From: Homalodisca vitripennis
Lineage: Eukaryota; Arthropoda; Insecta; Hemiptera; Cicadellidae
Assembly: GCF_021130785.1 (NCBI RefSeq)
Contig: NC_060214.1
Coordinates: 46,375,001-46,439,000 of the forward strand
DNA: 64,000 nt
Direction: 5' to 3'
Part shown: positions 49,531 to 60,059 of the stretch, in pieces
How the letters are laid out: each line of letters opens with the position of its first letter
Position numbering within the stretch: position 1 is the stretch's first letter
Position numbers and translations under genes: made by a program
Notes under the pieces: generated by a model
What the model was told of the DNA's origin: nothing
The model's input: the letters and a program-made list of their open reading frames with translations, nothing else
Database searches by the model: none

Positions 49531-52500
49531 AACCCCAACCTTACCCTTCTAGAATATCTTGTGACTCCAGTAGCAGTGCAAAGGTCCTTATAAATCTAGA
49601 TGCAACGACCTTGGAAAATTACTAACTTTTCACGATAGTTACCGAAAGAATTACTCTAAATTCCAGAAACTCTATATTTAAACACTATATTTATTTTCTT
49701 AATGGAGTAGGTGATAAATTAAACGATCTGGTTCTTAAATATTTTGTATTTCCTATATGCTGTACAACGCCAGAAATGTTAACTTTAAAAAAGGGTTTTG
49801 CTGGTTATGAAAGAATTGTTTAAAAACGCCTCGGTCCTTTCCGACTTAATTAAAGGTAATAATCTTAAGCTAGATTAAACTTCTGAAATTTCATTAAAAA
49901 TTTGAATACTGTCAGGATAACATTGAAAGTCATGACTTATGTTCGTTTCCATTTACGTTTAGTGTTTTATAGTATTTTTACGATTTTTCTTTTATGTGTT
50001 AGTTGTTAAAAATATCGCATAGCTTAATAAGTAAATACTGTATTGCAATAATTGGTAATGATATGAGTTCCACCTAAATATATAACTAAGTTATAATAAC
50101 CCTATTGAAGTTACATAACACTTGTTAGCTCAGTCAGGTATGCTAAAATTATGATTTCGAAATAACTGAATCACTCATTATTATCAAACTTTGCCTGTAT
50201 AGTCCAATATTCATTTGTAAATAAATATATAATGTTATTTTATCAAATGAAATCATCACTCAAACAAATATCGCGAAATTACATTAACCACTGAATGGAT
50301 TATATGAATATCGTACACTAATCTGTCTTATCTCTTAGGAGTTTGGCTATCCCACTTGACAAACTGTTGTTCTATCAAAATCTAGCTTGAAAATCTAAAA
50401 TAAATATTAACGTTCAAGTCACCTTATAAGTATCACTTTAAATTTTATACTTTATTGTTCGCAGAGCCGCTTGTAATAATCCCAAAATCTAAACCACGAT
50501 TTATTTAACTCTGTAATTTTCCTAACTATCCACCTTTCGTAATTGTTTTTATTGTATGAATTTCGTGTATTTAACCCTTAAGACTTCATGTTTAAACTAC
50601 CATTCCACCTATTCTAAATTAAAAAGAGCTCAAAGAAAAGTTTTATAATTTTTTAATAACGAATGCATAAATATTCAAGTTTTCTGATAGGTGCAACAAG
50701 ACTTTCTTTACCTAAAACCTCACAGCCTCACCTCATTGGAGTTTACTTAATCTAAATCTAAAGAGTTCGTAAATTAATAGTTAAAACCTTATAAATTCTG
50801 GAAACCACTGACTAAAATTTTCGTTAATGATGCACACATTTTTTTATCTTTAAGCCCGACCGATCAGAAAATGTCATTGCAGTTCACAAATTTACCTAAT
50901 TTGTATATCAAACAAAATATCTGAAACTATTTCTAGACATAAAACATAAAATCAGTGCTATTTGCTAACAAACCGTAATGCATTTACTATAATATTTTTT
51001 AAGGTATCTGTGACGTTGGATTTTGAAATAAAAATATATTAAGATATCAGAAACGAGCAACAAATCACAAGTGAGATATTACTCGTGCTATGTAAGGAAT
51101 TTTTCAATTATCAATATCAGACCTTGGAATTAATTTGTTTTAACTTAAACATTTTCGCTAGTAATAATATAGTTTTTCCGCTGAACGTTCTAGTTCACAA
51201 TTTATACTGGCAACAGTATAATACAAAATTTGTTCACATTTTCAAATCAGCCTGTCATGGTGTCATAGGGATTTTGCACATATTGCAGTAGAATTTGATA
51301 AAAATTTCTTGCACTAAAATAATTCATTACTGGATATATTTGACGATCTCAGAAACCAGATAAGGTTGTAAAAATGTTACGTTGAAGCGTTAAGGCCGGT
51401 TCAATAAATGAAATTGACAATCAATAAATATTATTTTTGACCTTTTTACTGGTGTTTTTGCTTCTTGGACTCAAAAAATAAGTATTGGTTATAATAAAAG
51501 TACGTTTAGGTATAAAATTCTTTTTCCCTTAACTAATATTCGTGAACGATAGGGGAATGGTTGACCTAAAAAATATTTACTCAATTATATGAAAAAATAA
51601 ATATAATTGGACATTCAATTGGACCATATTTTTCATTATATTTATTCTTTTTAAGAAAATTTAAACATTGAGTACGAAAATATAAGGAGGTTTTTGTTGT
51701 GCGCCTATCACGTGCGGAGCTGATAAAATTTTATTTCTTTTTGGTTATCTGTACAGATATTATCTGAAGAACAATTTAACAAGTGGAATTGAAATTTAAA
51801 ATGGTGCGTAGGGTTTGGGTAGGTGGTAGGACTACAATTAAGATTAAACTCAAAGATGGATAAAATTATTTACATACTAGTAATGTTTTACAATTTTCTC
51901 ATATGTTTTTTTTTTCTTTATATCTCTATGTATGTAAAACTTTTCCTGTAGCTACATTTTGACGTAGGAAACGTCGTGTTTTATAATAGACATCATCTTT
52001 CTTTATGGATTTCACCGAATGTTTGTGCTGCAAAAAGAAATTATCTGAAGATTTTTTCCCCCATAAAACTTAAATTCCAAATAGTTAAATACGGGTTCAA
52101 GTATGATACGTGTCCATTGATATAATTTTGCTGAATATTATTAAAGCCTAAAAGTGGGAAGGCTGGCAAACTGTATATTCTCTCTGCCTTTGTAAAGTAA
52201 AAGTTATCTGTTTGTTCTGTTCAAAGCTTTTCCGAGAGCTTTTAGAGAAAATAAGAAAATGACAGAACGAAATCACAAATAAGGCGAAACCTGTTAACTG
52301 ACATGTGATACGACTTACTCTTTGTAAGTACAAAAAAGCAAAAGCAATGTTTCATTTGGAAATTTTCTTTAATTTTCCGTTTATTTGTATTTATGAATAT
52401 TTGAGTTTAAAGAGAAACATTATTCAGATTAGAAGTGATCAACGTTAAAATACGTAGATCCTTTAACACATATGTATTATTATTTTTTGGTATCATATGT

Positions 52501-53552
52501 TTTAGTTTTTTGTTTTAATGTTTCTTTTATCTGTCAGAACTTTTAGTAGCAAACATGATTAATAAACTATGCAAAAATAAATTTATAGTTTAAAGCCAAC
52601 AGATGAACGAACCGAAATTAAATTATATCAACATAGAAGAAGAGTAACTAGATTTAAATATTACTTTAAATATATTTACAAGAATAATTTACCAAAAAAT
52701 ACTTTTATTTCAATTCGAGCTTTAGATCTAAAGTTGAACGAACGTTACTCAATGCACATAAAATAAATTCCTTGAGCCCCTTCATTACAGATATATGCTG
52801 TTTTACCTATAATATTGGTAAAAATTGTGTCGTTAAAAATAAAATCGTTTGTAATTCCAGCCGGCTCCCATCAAACTTAATGTAAAGGGTAAAATGTTCT
52901 TGGCTGAAGATTTATCGGCTAATTTAACTTCTGATCTATTGCTATAAATAGTTCTAACTTGATGTATCGCTGATTTATTTAGCTCATTTTAAGAAAATAA
53001 AAAATAGACATTAATTTTAAAACAGCAGTAGTTGAAAAGAGGTTCTCCTAACATGGGCCACTCCTGTAATGTCTTCCCTGAAACAAAGGGAAGGGACAAG
53101 ATACAGTGACTTATCTCTAGCATGCTGAAACCTTTTACTCAGGATTAGAGGCACTTACAGTAACGATTAACGTTAACATTGTCCATTTATGTTTCCTATA
53201 AATATGGTTATATCTTTCTCAAGCCTGATGTCATTTGCTAATTTATTTAAATCGAATATTTCACAAAAAGAACTCAACTTAATTACACAAACGCTTACAC
53301 ACACAAACACATATGTTAAGTTATTAATATATTACTATTTTGATCTACTCTAATGTATAATGAGTGTAAGGTGTTCCAAAAGTGTACAAAAAAAATCTTT
53401 TAAATACGGTTCAAAGTAGAAAAAAAGCTCTTCTAACAATGCAGTCTCAAATATTTTATCTTATTTAAGTGTGTTGTTGAAATATACTGACTGACAAATA
53501 CTTCAAGTTACTGCGTTTACATATTCATACATATGACATGTACTTTTCCAAA
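49531..53552. other. Long AT-rich stretch without genes
   Basis: About 4 kb with only chance frames. One acceptor-like site before 52860 is followed by a short open stretch, noted among the findings. Confidence 0.5.
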
Positions 53553-53690
53553 TGGTCTGTTTTTGACAATGCCTTCCGCAACCAAAGGTTTCATCGTCAG
53601 GCGACCCCTCAAATAATTTTTTGGGTCTCCTGGTGATGAAACCTTTGGGTTCGAGAGGCCTCGTCCAAAAAATAAACTATTAGGAAAAGT
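53553..53690. repeat. Imperfect hairpin of about 138 bp
   Basis: The inner arms ACCAAAGGTTTCATCGTCAG (53581-53600) and the complement of CTGGTGATGAAACCTTTGGG are separated by a short AT-rich loop. Weaker pairing extends outward through GCCTTCCGCA and CGAGAGGCC. It could be a tiny MITE or a hairpin RNA source. Confidence 0.7.
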
Positions 53691-54122
53691 ATCGTTTTTA
53701 TTTAAATTTAGTATTATTTAAAATTTTTATGATGTTACTTTAAAGTTTTCATGAATGATCAGAAAAAATTCCAACAATCCCGGAATTTACGTCATAAGAT
53801 TGATTCAAATAGACATATTTCAGTGTAATATGGCTAAATTAACACAATAACTTACAGTTTTAAGTTTGATGTATTATAGGCTGAAACTAAACTTGCCGTG
53901 TATAACCAAGTAAGCCAATCAGCGATTAGTTTCATACTTCGCTGTAGTAATACACAAGTTATTGAGCTCTGTTCATCGATTACAAAGCGAAAGCAGCAGA
54001 CCGGTGTGGTGTAGGCTACAATACCGAGACCATGACAAAGCGCATTTCAGTTCGATTGTGTTTCTGGGTGTTGTGTTTGCTCTGTACTGCGAGTATTTTG
54101 AACGCACGTATTCAACTGTTGT

Positions 54123-54134
54123 AACAGTTGGGTA
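54123..54134. repeat. Target-site duplication, left copy (LINE)
   Basis: AACAGTTGGGTA, identical to 60048-60059, directly abuts the A-rich tail of the minus-strand LINE. Confidence 0.9.
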
Positions 54135-54570
54135 TTTTTTTTTTTCTTTTTCTTTTGCCACCTTTTTGTGGCGGCCTGGATTAAAAATCCATGAGGCCCC
54201 GATGTTCACTTTTGTGGTTGTCCGTCGTTTGTAGGTAGTTCTTACAAGAACTTTAAAAATTTTACATCAGTCTTCGGTTTGGTAATCTGAAAAAAAAAAA
54301 AAAAAACATTTAGATTCGTTAGTTACAACAATAATGTACAGTGGTAATATGTTTTGTAGTATTTATGTTAGTTACAATAAAGCTAGGATATTCTAAGGAT
54401 TTTGTAAGTAGATGGGTATCAGGAAGGGAAGGTGTAGGAATCTCTTCTCTGCCAGGGGCCGATCAGGCAATGTCCTATCCCGAAAAAAGGTAGGCCAAGG
54501 AAAGAAGAGCCCAGGATTGGAATGACATCTATGTATTGTGTCTGTGTATAGATGGACTTTGTTTTTATAT

Positions 54571-57500
54571 TTAAAGTTTTCGTTTGATTGCTTTTAAAAA
54601 ATTGTTGATTTCATTATACATTTCATACTTTTCTGTGCTGATTACATAGTTTAGATTCTTGGAAAATGTCTCACTAATGATTTTTGTTTTTTGGAGATAG
54701 TTATTTCTTTCATGCGTATATTTTGGACACTGAAAGATTAGATGCTCCAATGTTTCATCCACTCCCATTGTGCAATTTAGACATAATGGTGTAAAATAAC
54801 ATTTAATTCTGTGAAGACATGCGTTAACATTAGCGTGACCAAGCCTAATCCTACAGATATTAACTATTTCACCTCTCGACATTTTAGAGGCTGTGAACCA
54901 AGGTGTCTTTGTGAAACATTGCTTGATATTTTTGTACCAATTTGCCTTTAAGGATGATGTTAATATACCAGTCATTTCAGTCCCAATCTTTTTGTTTTGG
55001 TGCGATTTGAAATCAGCATTTGTTACATAGAATTCGTAGCTGGTGAAAGTTAGACCTGTTGATTCTTTTGCCAATTTATCTACGGCTTCGTTTTCTTTAA
55101 TCCCACTATGGCCAGGTATCCATTGTAAAGTGTAATTATTTGTGTTGTTTCTCATCATTTCCGCTATTATGTTCAAAGTCAGGTCCTTACTGTTATTATT
55201 CCCCAATAATGCCTGATCAACTGCTTCGATGACAGATTTACAGTCAGAGCAGATAACTATTTCACTATTTGTGATCTTTCTAGTATACTCAACGGCTTTC
55301 AGTATTGCATACATTTCGGCTGTATAGCTCGAAACGATATGGTTGAGTTTGAAAATATGTCTTTCGTCATAGCACGGAATATAGAAGGCTGCGCCAGAGC
55401 CCGAGTCAATTTTTGATCCGTCAGTGTAGATCATAATATTATCCTTATAGGTTATGTTTACCATATTATACCATTCTTGTTGCAATATTTGATTGCTGAC
55501 TTTCTTGTCAAGCAATCTACCATTAATTAGTGTATTGCAGCTTACATTTACGTCAGTAATTTCAATAGGTTTGGTTAAATCGTGGGGTACAGCAAATAAT
55601 TTTAAGTTGTTTTCTATGGGGTTAATTGTTTGTACTAGGCTTAATGCTTGTATATATGCAGGAGTTTTCTTTTTGTTCCAGAAAGGGTTATTATTAGTTA
55701 GCATGTATAGATACATGACACTGTGATAGGCTGGGTGAGTTGTATCTGTTATTATTTTATAAATTAGTCGCTCAGTAAGAGATAATCTTCTCAGGGATAG
55801 TGTAGGTATAGCACATTCAAATTGCATGCCAATGATAGGGGTAGTTTTAAAGGCCCCAATCGCTAATCGGAGTGCTTGGTTTTGTACTTTTTCAAGTCTG
55901 TCAAGTATATAGTTAGGAGCATGACCATAAATAAAAGAGCAGTAATCAATCTTGGATCTAATTAGACTTTTGTATATACTCAGCACAAAATCGGGGTTGG
56001 CACCGTTTCTGCCACATGATACCATTTTTAAAATATTTAAGTCCTTCTGACATTGCAATATAAGTTGTTCTAAGTATGGTTTAAATTTTAATTTATTATC
56101 TATAGTAATACCTAGGAGTTTTAATTTATCTTCAACTCTTATTGTTTGACCATCAATATAAAATTGTGTATTGAGGTTTGTAATTGACCTTTTCCTAGTA
56201 AAAATGGTTATGACACTCTTATTAGGATTTAGGCTTAGATTTAAATCCTCTAATACTTTATTCATATTGTCTAATGCAAATTGCATATTATATTGTACGT
56301 TGTCATAACTTTTACCAGATGAATATAAGGTGACATCGTCAGCATACTGTAATGATTTTACCTGAGTAGGTAGACATTTATTTATGTCTGATATATATAT
56401 CTCAAATAATAAAGGACTCAGGACACTACCTTGCGGGATCCCTCGACAAGTGGTCCTTGTAATCTGATAGTCGGGGAAGGTGATTGTCAGCTGCCTATCA
56501 ACCAGCCATTTGTGACAGTGCACAATAAATTTCCTAGGTATACCTTTAATGAACATTTTTGTCCATAAAGTAGGCAAATGTACATTGTCATACGCACAGG
56601 AAATATCTAAAGCCGCCAAAATAGTGGATTCGTTGTGTGTAAAAGCAGTTTGTATATTTGAAATTAATTGCACCAAATAATCAGCACATCCGAGGTGTTT
56701 TCTAAAAGCGTGTTGTGCATCAGGGATTATCTTTAAATAGTCTACAAGCCATACAAGCCTATTTTTGATCATTGTGTTCATGATTTTAATAAAACATGGT
56801 ATTAAGGAAATTGGTCGATACGATGTTTCATTATCCTTATCTTTACCAGGTTTAAGGAGTGCAACAACCTTGAATTTTTTCCAGCTGTCAGGGAAATCCA
56901 TTATACCATTCCAAATATTATTATATAAGTTTAGTAATATATCTAGTGCCTCAGGTGGTAGTTTTTTAATCAGGGAGTAGGTAATACCATCTGCTCCAGG
57001 TGAGGTGTCTTTTGTCTTAGATTTAAGGGCCTTGTATAATTCTTTGATGTTAAAATTAGTTTCAAGTATATGTGATTTTTCAGAAAATAATGGGGGTTGA
57101 ATTTCAGTTTTGTGTGGTACATATTGTGGCAAAATGTGTTGCATAAATTTTTGTCCAAGTTCAAAATTATCTATCATTTCAGATTTTGATTTCATATCAT
57201 GTGGATTTTTTAGTTTTTTAACAATATTCCAAGCATATTTTGATGAGGGTTTATTGCCTATTTTTTGGCACAAGTTTTCCCAACCTACTTTCTTTGCTGC
57301 ATTAATTACATCTTTTGTTTTTAATTGAGTTACTTGATAAATATGATATGTTGTTGGGGTCATATTAATTCTAAAATTTTTAAAGGCCAATCTCCTTTGT
57401 GCAACAAATTGTGAACATTTCTCCGTCCACCAATGTTTTGTATAAAAATTTGGCTTATTTATCGGAGCTTTAATATTTGGAATGGCCTTTTCCGTGGCAA

Positions 57501-58329
57501 AATGTATTAATTCAAGCAGCTTATTAAACTGTATTTCAGAAGGTAAGTTTTCAATTAATTGTATTTGGTTTTGTATAGTTCTTGTATAAAGATCCCAATT
57601 AGCTAATTTAAAATTTTTTCTTATACAGTTGTTTACAGGTGTTTCATTTGTAGGCCTACTATAGAATTCAATTTGCATAGAGATAGGGAAGTGATTGCTT
57701 CCCATCGGATCATTTAAGACATTCCAGTTTGTGATATGAGCATGTAGGTTTGGGGTAGCAAAAGTTAAATCAATAGTAGATTGTCTATTATACAAATTGG
57801 GGATGGTGGTAAATGCATTTTTATTAATCATAATATAGCGGGATTGAGAGTATTCCCGGAAAATGTCCTTACCTCGGGGGTTTGCCTTAAAGCAGAACCA
57901 ATAGGGGTGGTGGGCATTCATGTCACCGCATATTAATGAATATTTATTGCCATTTATAAATAGTTTGTTACTCCAAAAGGTGGGGTCAATTTTACTATCA
58001 GCACAATAGATGTTGTATATATGGATACATTTATTATATAGTTTTATTTTAATTTCCAGAAGTTGAACTTTATTATCATTGTATTCGGACATTTTTTCAA
58101 ATGATATAGATTTATGTATAAGGAAGGCAGTACCGCCATATCCATCGAGCCTATTTACACTAATTATGTTGTAATTGCTATCAGATAGTTTTTCATTATC
58201 AGTTAACCATGTTTCTTGAAATGCTCCAATATGAAATTGATTTTTAGTCAAAAATTGAGTGATCTCAGGCCACTTGGGTTTAAGTGACCTGCAATTCCAT
58301 TGGAGTATGTTTAGCTTTTCTGTTGTCAT
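54571..58329 (-). CDS. LINE ORF2: AP endonuclease, reverse transcriptase, RNase H
   Basis: This is an uninterrupted 1,252-residue protein, full length for an I-group ORF2. It nicks chromosomal DNA and reverse-transcribes the element RNA at the nick. Endonuclease, residues 1-225: ILQWNCRS (N12), FQETW (E39), GDMNAH (D136, N138), STIDL (184-188) and SNHFPI with H213. The usual Asp before that His is Asn here. Reverse transcriptase, about 440-760: SPGADGI, YRPISL, motif A LDISCAYD (D575), motif B GIPQGSVLSP, motif C YADD (662-665), and LLGITID. RNase H, about 964-1090: IYTDGS (D970), AEMYA (E1005), SDCKS (D1029) and PGHSG-NEAVDKLA (D1084). A Cys/His cluster near 1165-1215 resembles the C-terminal finger of this group. 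It starts at an ATG 6 bp after the ORF1 stop, so reinitiation or internal initiation is likely. Confidence 0.96.
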   Translation of the reverse strand: MTTEKLNILQWNCRSLKPKWPEITQFLTKNQFHIGAFQETWLTDNEKLSDSNYNIISVNRLDGYGGTAFLIHKSISFEKMSEYNDNKVQLLEIKIKLYNKCIHIYNIYCADSKIDPTFWSNKLFINGNKYSLICGDMNAHHPYWFCFKANPRGKDIFREYSQSRYIMINKNAFTTIPNLYNRQSTIDLTFATPNLHAHITNWNVLNDPMGSNHFPISMQIEFYSRPTNETPVNNCIRKNFKLANWDLYTRTIQNQIQLIENLPSEIQFNKLLELIHFATEKAIPNIKAPINKPNFYTKHWWTEKCSQFVAQRRLAFKNFRINMTPTTYHIYQVTQLKTKDVINAAKKVGWENLCQKIGNKPSSKYAWNIVKKLKNPHDMKSKSEMIDNFELGQKFMQHILPQYVPHKTEIQPPLFSEKSHILETNFNIKELYKALKSKTKDTSPGADGITYSLIKKLPPEALDILLNLYNNIWNGIMDFPDSWKKFKVVALLKPGKDKDNETSYRPISLIPCFIKIMNTMIKNRLVWLVDYLKIIPDAQHAFRKHLGCADYLVQLISNIQTAFTHNESTILAALDISCAYDNVHLPTLWTKMFIKGIPRKFIVHCHKWLVDRQLTITFPDYQITRTTCRGIPQGSVLSPLLFEIYISDINKCLPTQVKSLQYADDVTLYSSGKSYDNVQYNMQFALDNMNKVLEDLNLSLNPNKSVITIFTRKRSITNLNTQFYIDGQTIRVEDKLKLLGITIDNKLKFKPYLEQLILQCQKDLNILKMVSCGRNGANPDFVLSIYKSLIRSKIDYCSFIYGHAPNYILDRLEKVQNQALRLAIGAFKTTPIIGMQFECAIPTLSLRRLSLTERLIYKIITDTTHPAYHSVMYLYMLTNNNPFWNKKKTPAYIQALSLVQTINPIENNLKLFAVPHDLTKPIEITDVNVSCNTLINGRLLDKKVSNQILQQEWYNMVNITYKDNIMIYTDGSKIDSGSGAAFYIPCYDERHIFKLNHIVSSYTAEMYAILKAVEYTRKITNSEIVICSDCKSVIEAVDQALLGNNNSKDLTLNIIAEMMRNNTNNYTLQWIPGHSGIKENEAVDKLAKESTGLTFTSYEFYVTNADFKSHQNKKIGTEMTGILTSSLKANWYKNIKQCFTKTPWFTASKMSRGEIVNICRIRLGHANVNACLHRIKCYFTPLCLNCTMGVDETLEHLIFQCPKYTHERNNYLQKTKIISETFSKNLNYVISTEKYEMYNEINNFLKAIKRKL

Positions 58330-58335
58330 ACTTTA

Positions 58336-59454
58336 TCAGGGGGGGAGAGTGCTATTATTTTTATTAGTACTTGAATAAGTTTTTTTTGGAGTAGTATTAG
58401 CAGAGTTTTTAGTGTCAGTGTTTGAAATTATAAATGTTGCTAGTAGCTCATCTATTTGTTTTTTTGTTGTAACATTAGAAGTTTTAACCTTATTTCTTAT
58501 TTCTGTAATTTTAGTGTTCAAAAGAGCCTGTAAGTGTTCTCTGTCAACTGTCTTTGTTTCTGTTAGGTTAGGTTTAGGTTTAGGGTTAGCATATATAGGT
58601 TTGGTTGAGTTAGGTTTATAGTTAGTAGTGAAAGTTTTGTTTGAGGTGTGGTTTGTGTTTGAGGTAGGTTTTCGATAAACTGTGTTTGAAGGTAACCCGG
58701 AAGTGGTGGGCGTATCTAGTACAGTGCTAAGGGATGAGTATCTATTAGAGATGGAAATTAGGCTATTACTTGGAGATATTTGTGGAAGATTCGGATAATG
58801 ATTAGTGTCTGAAGAGTCAAGGGACTTGGTTGCCTCGGCAAAAGTTTGAGGTCTTTTGGGTCCCCTAATATTCTTATAAGTGACCGGGTAGAATTGACTA
58901 GATGTAAAGTAGTCTTCTTTTCTTAGGCTCATCCTTTCTTTGATCTGTTTTTGTCTGATGAATTCAGGGCAGTATTTAGAGTTGCTGCTGTGGGGGCCTA
59001 GACAGTGAATACATTTAAGAGGGAGTTGGCATGGTGAAGAATGAAATTTATCGCCACAGTCTCTGCAAATTCTCTCGTTTTTGCATGGGGAATTTGCCAC
59101 GTGCCCGTATGCAAAGCAGCGGTAGCACTGTTTCACAGGGATTATATAGGGGGTTACTTGAACCCTGACATAGTTTAAATGAATGTAATTAGGGAGAGTA
59201 TCGGAATCAAAAGTTAACTTGACATAATGTGTGTCACAAAGTTCGCTATTGATTCTACGCTTAATACGTCTGGCCTCAATAATGGTACAGTCTGATTCAG
59301 TTTCTTTAATTATTTCATCCTCACTGATACTAGGGTCTATATTCACTACACCATTGGAGTGTATTCTAATTGAAGGTACAAAAACATTGTATTGGGATAA
59401 ATGACGGGAATCGACAATATTGTTTGCTGTTTGCGCATTTTTGCAAAAAAATTG
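58336..59454 (-). CDS. LINE ORF1, C-terminal part with three zinc knuckles (frameshifted)
   Basis: This is the nucleic-acid-binding, gag-like ORF1 protein of the LINE. It is open from just downstream of the A7 run at 59445-59451 to a TGA at 58336-58338. It has no good ATG of its own; the first in-frame start-like codon is a GTG at 59344-59346, so this is the continuation of the upstream frame and not a separate gene. Three Cys/His knuckles lie at about 58969-59127: CX2CX4HX5C, CX2CX4HX3C and CX2CX3HX6C, as in ORF1 of I and Jockey elements. The tail is rich in Ser, Thr, Asn, Pro and Lys, suggesting a disordered basic region that binds RNA. The stop is 6 bp from the ORF2 ATG. Confidence 0.88.
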   Translation of the reverse strand, partial: QFFCKNAQTANNIVDSRHLSQYNVFVPSIRIHSNGVVNIDPSISEDEIIKETESDCTIIEARRIKRRINSELCDTHYVKLTFDSDTLPNYIHLNYVRVQVTPYIIPVKQCYRCFAYGHVANSPCKNERICRDCGDKFHSSPCQLPLKCIHCLGPHSSNSKYCPEFIRQKQIKERMSLRKEDYFTSSQFYPVTYKNIRGPKRPQTFAEATKSLDSSDTNHYPNLPQISPSNSLISISNRYSSLSTVLDTPTTSGLPSNTVYRKPTSNTNHTSNKTFTTNYKPNSTKPIYANPKPKPNLTETKTVDREHLQALLNTKITEIRNKVKTSNVTTKKQIDELLATFIISNTDTKNSANTTPKKTYSSTNKNNSTLPP

Positions 59455-59782
59455 TTACATTGCGGCCGGATGGTTTAACATACTCAATGTCTGTGTGGTG
59501 TAGCTTTATAATCTTTCCTATATGAAAAGCATTGAGTTTAGTTTTATTTTTGTCCTGAACAATAATCTCAAAGGGGCCTTTATTTTCAGGTTTATAGTAT
59601 CTGATTGTGAAAGGTTTTTTTGGTTTAGGGGGAGCAATTTCACTTTTTTGATTATGTTCTAAGTCAGAAATGTCATCGTTTTCATGTTTTCGTTTTATTG
59701 TGGAATTTTCATTAGTTAAAATAGACTCTATTGCCTTAGAGGTTTCATCGTCCATCACGTTGCCGGCCAGACCTGACGACAT
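59366..59782 (-). CDS. LINE ORF1, N-terminal part, ended early by a frameshift
   Basis: This 138-residue frame starts with ATG at 59782 and holds the N-terminal part of ORF1. It begins with an acidic, lysine-rich segment, then a PFTIRYYKPENKGPF stretch and a GKIIKLHH segment typical of the region before the zinc knuckles in gag-like LINE proteins. The ORF1 reading passes into the next frame at the A7 run (59445-59451), where one base appears to be missing. After that point this frame encodes about 25 unrelated residues before its stop. The break could be a real mutation, a homopolymer sequencing error or, less likely, a programmed shift. The protein as read lacks the zinc knuckles and would not be functional alone. 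Confidence 0.85.
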   Translation of the reverse strand: MSSGLAGNVMDDETSKAIESILTNENSTIKRKHENDDISDLEHNQKSEIAPPKPKKPFTIRYYKPENKGPFEIIVQDKNKTKLNAFHIGKIIKLHHTDIEYVKPSGRNVTIFLQKCANSKQYCRFPSFIPIQCFCTFN

Positions 59783-60047
59783 GTCAGGACCAGCCGAAAG
59801 GAATATTACTTAAAATTTAAATTGGTTATACCAACAAAGAACAGTAAAATAGAATGAAGGAAATTAAATAAACAAATATGAGGAAAAGGAAAATTATAGG
59901 TTAAATTACATGTTATAGTTACCCAATCTCCAAGGTTGGATGATATAGGATTACAACACAGAACACACAGGAATCTACTTGCGGACAACCACTTAAACAA
60001 CAGTGCCGTAGTTACGTCTGTTTCACAGCGATGCCGAAGTCGAACTG
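59783..60047 (-). promoter_or_regulatory. 5' UTR and probable internal promoter of the LINE
   Basis: These 265 bp lie between the 5' end of the element and the ORF1 ATG, with no open frame of interest. The first bases on the minus strand are CAGTTCG. LINEs of this type generally carry an initiator at +1 and a downstream promoter element near +30, so transcription probably starts at the first base. That is inferred from family behaviour; no experiment is visible here. Confidence 0.55.
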
Positions 60048-60059
60048 AACAGTTGGGTA
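60048..60059. repeat. Target-site duplication, right copy (LINE)
   Basis: AACAGTTGGGTA, identical to 54123-54134, directly abuts the 5' end of the LINE. Confidence 0.9.

Larger units (their letters stand above)
54135..60047 (-). mobile_element. Full-length I-group non-LTR retrotransposon (LINE)
   Basis: Both ends can be placed. The 12-bp sequence AACAGTTGGGTA occurs at 54123-54134 and again at 60048-60059, as expected for a target-site duplication. Just inside the left copy is a T-rich run (54135-54156), which is the A-rich 3' tail of a minus-strand element. The 5' end just inside the right copy reads CAGTTCGACTTCGG, and many insect LINEs start with CAGT or a similar initiator-like sequence. 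The order on the minus strand is a 5' UTR of about 265 bp, ORF1 (with one frameshift), a 6-bp gap, ORF2, and a 3' UTR of about 436 bp. An RNase H domain after the reverse transcriptase places it in the I group (I, Nimb, Outcast, LOA and relatives). The exact clade needs a tree. Confidence 0.93.

Noticed and set aside
55493..57328. Plus-strand frames inside the LINE ORF2
   Set aside because: They are shadows of the real minus-strand gene.
59806..60000. 64-codon minus-strand frame as an extra LINE protein
   Set aside because: It lies in the 5' UTR, has no recognisable motif and is short enough to be chance.
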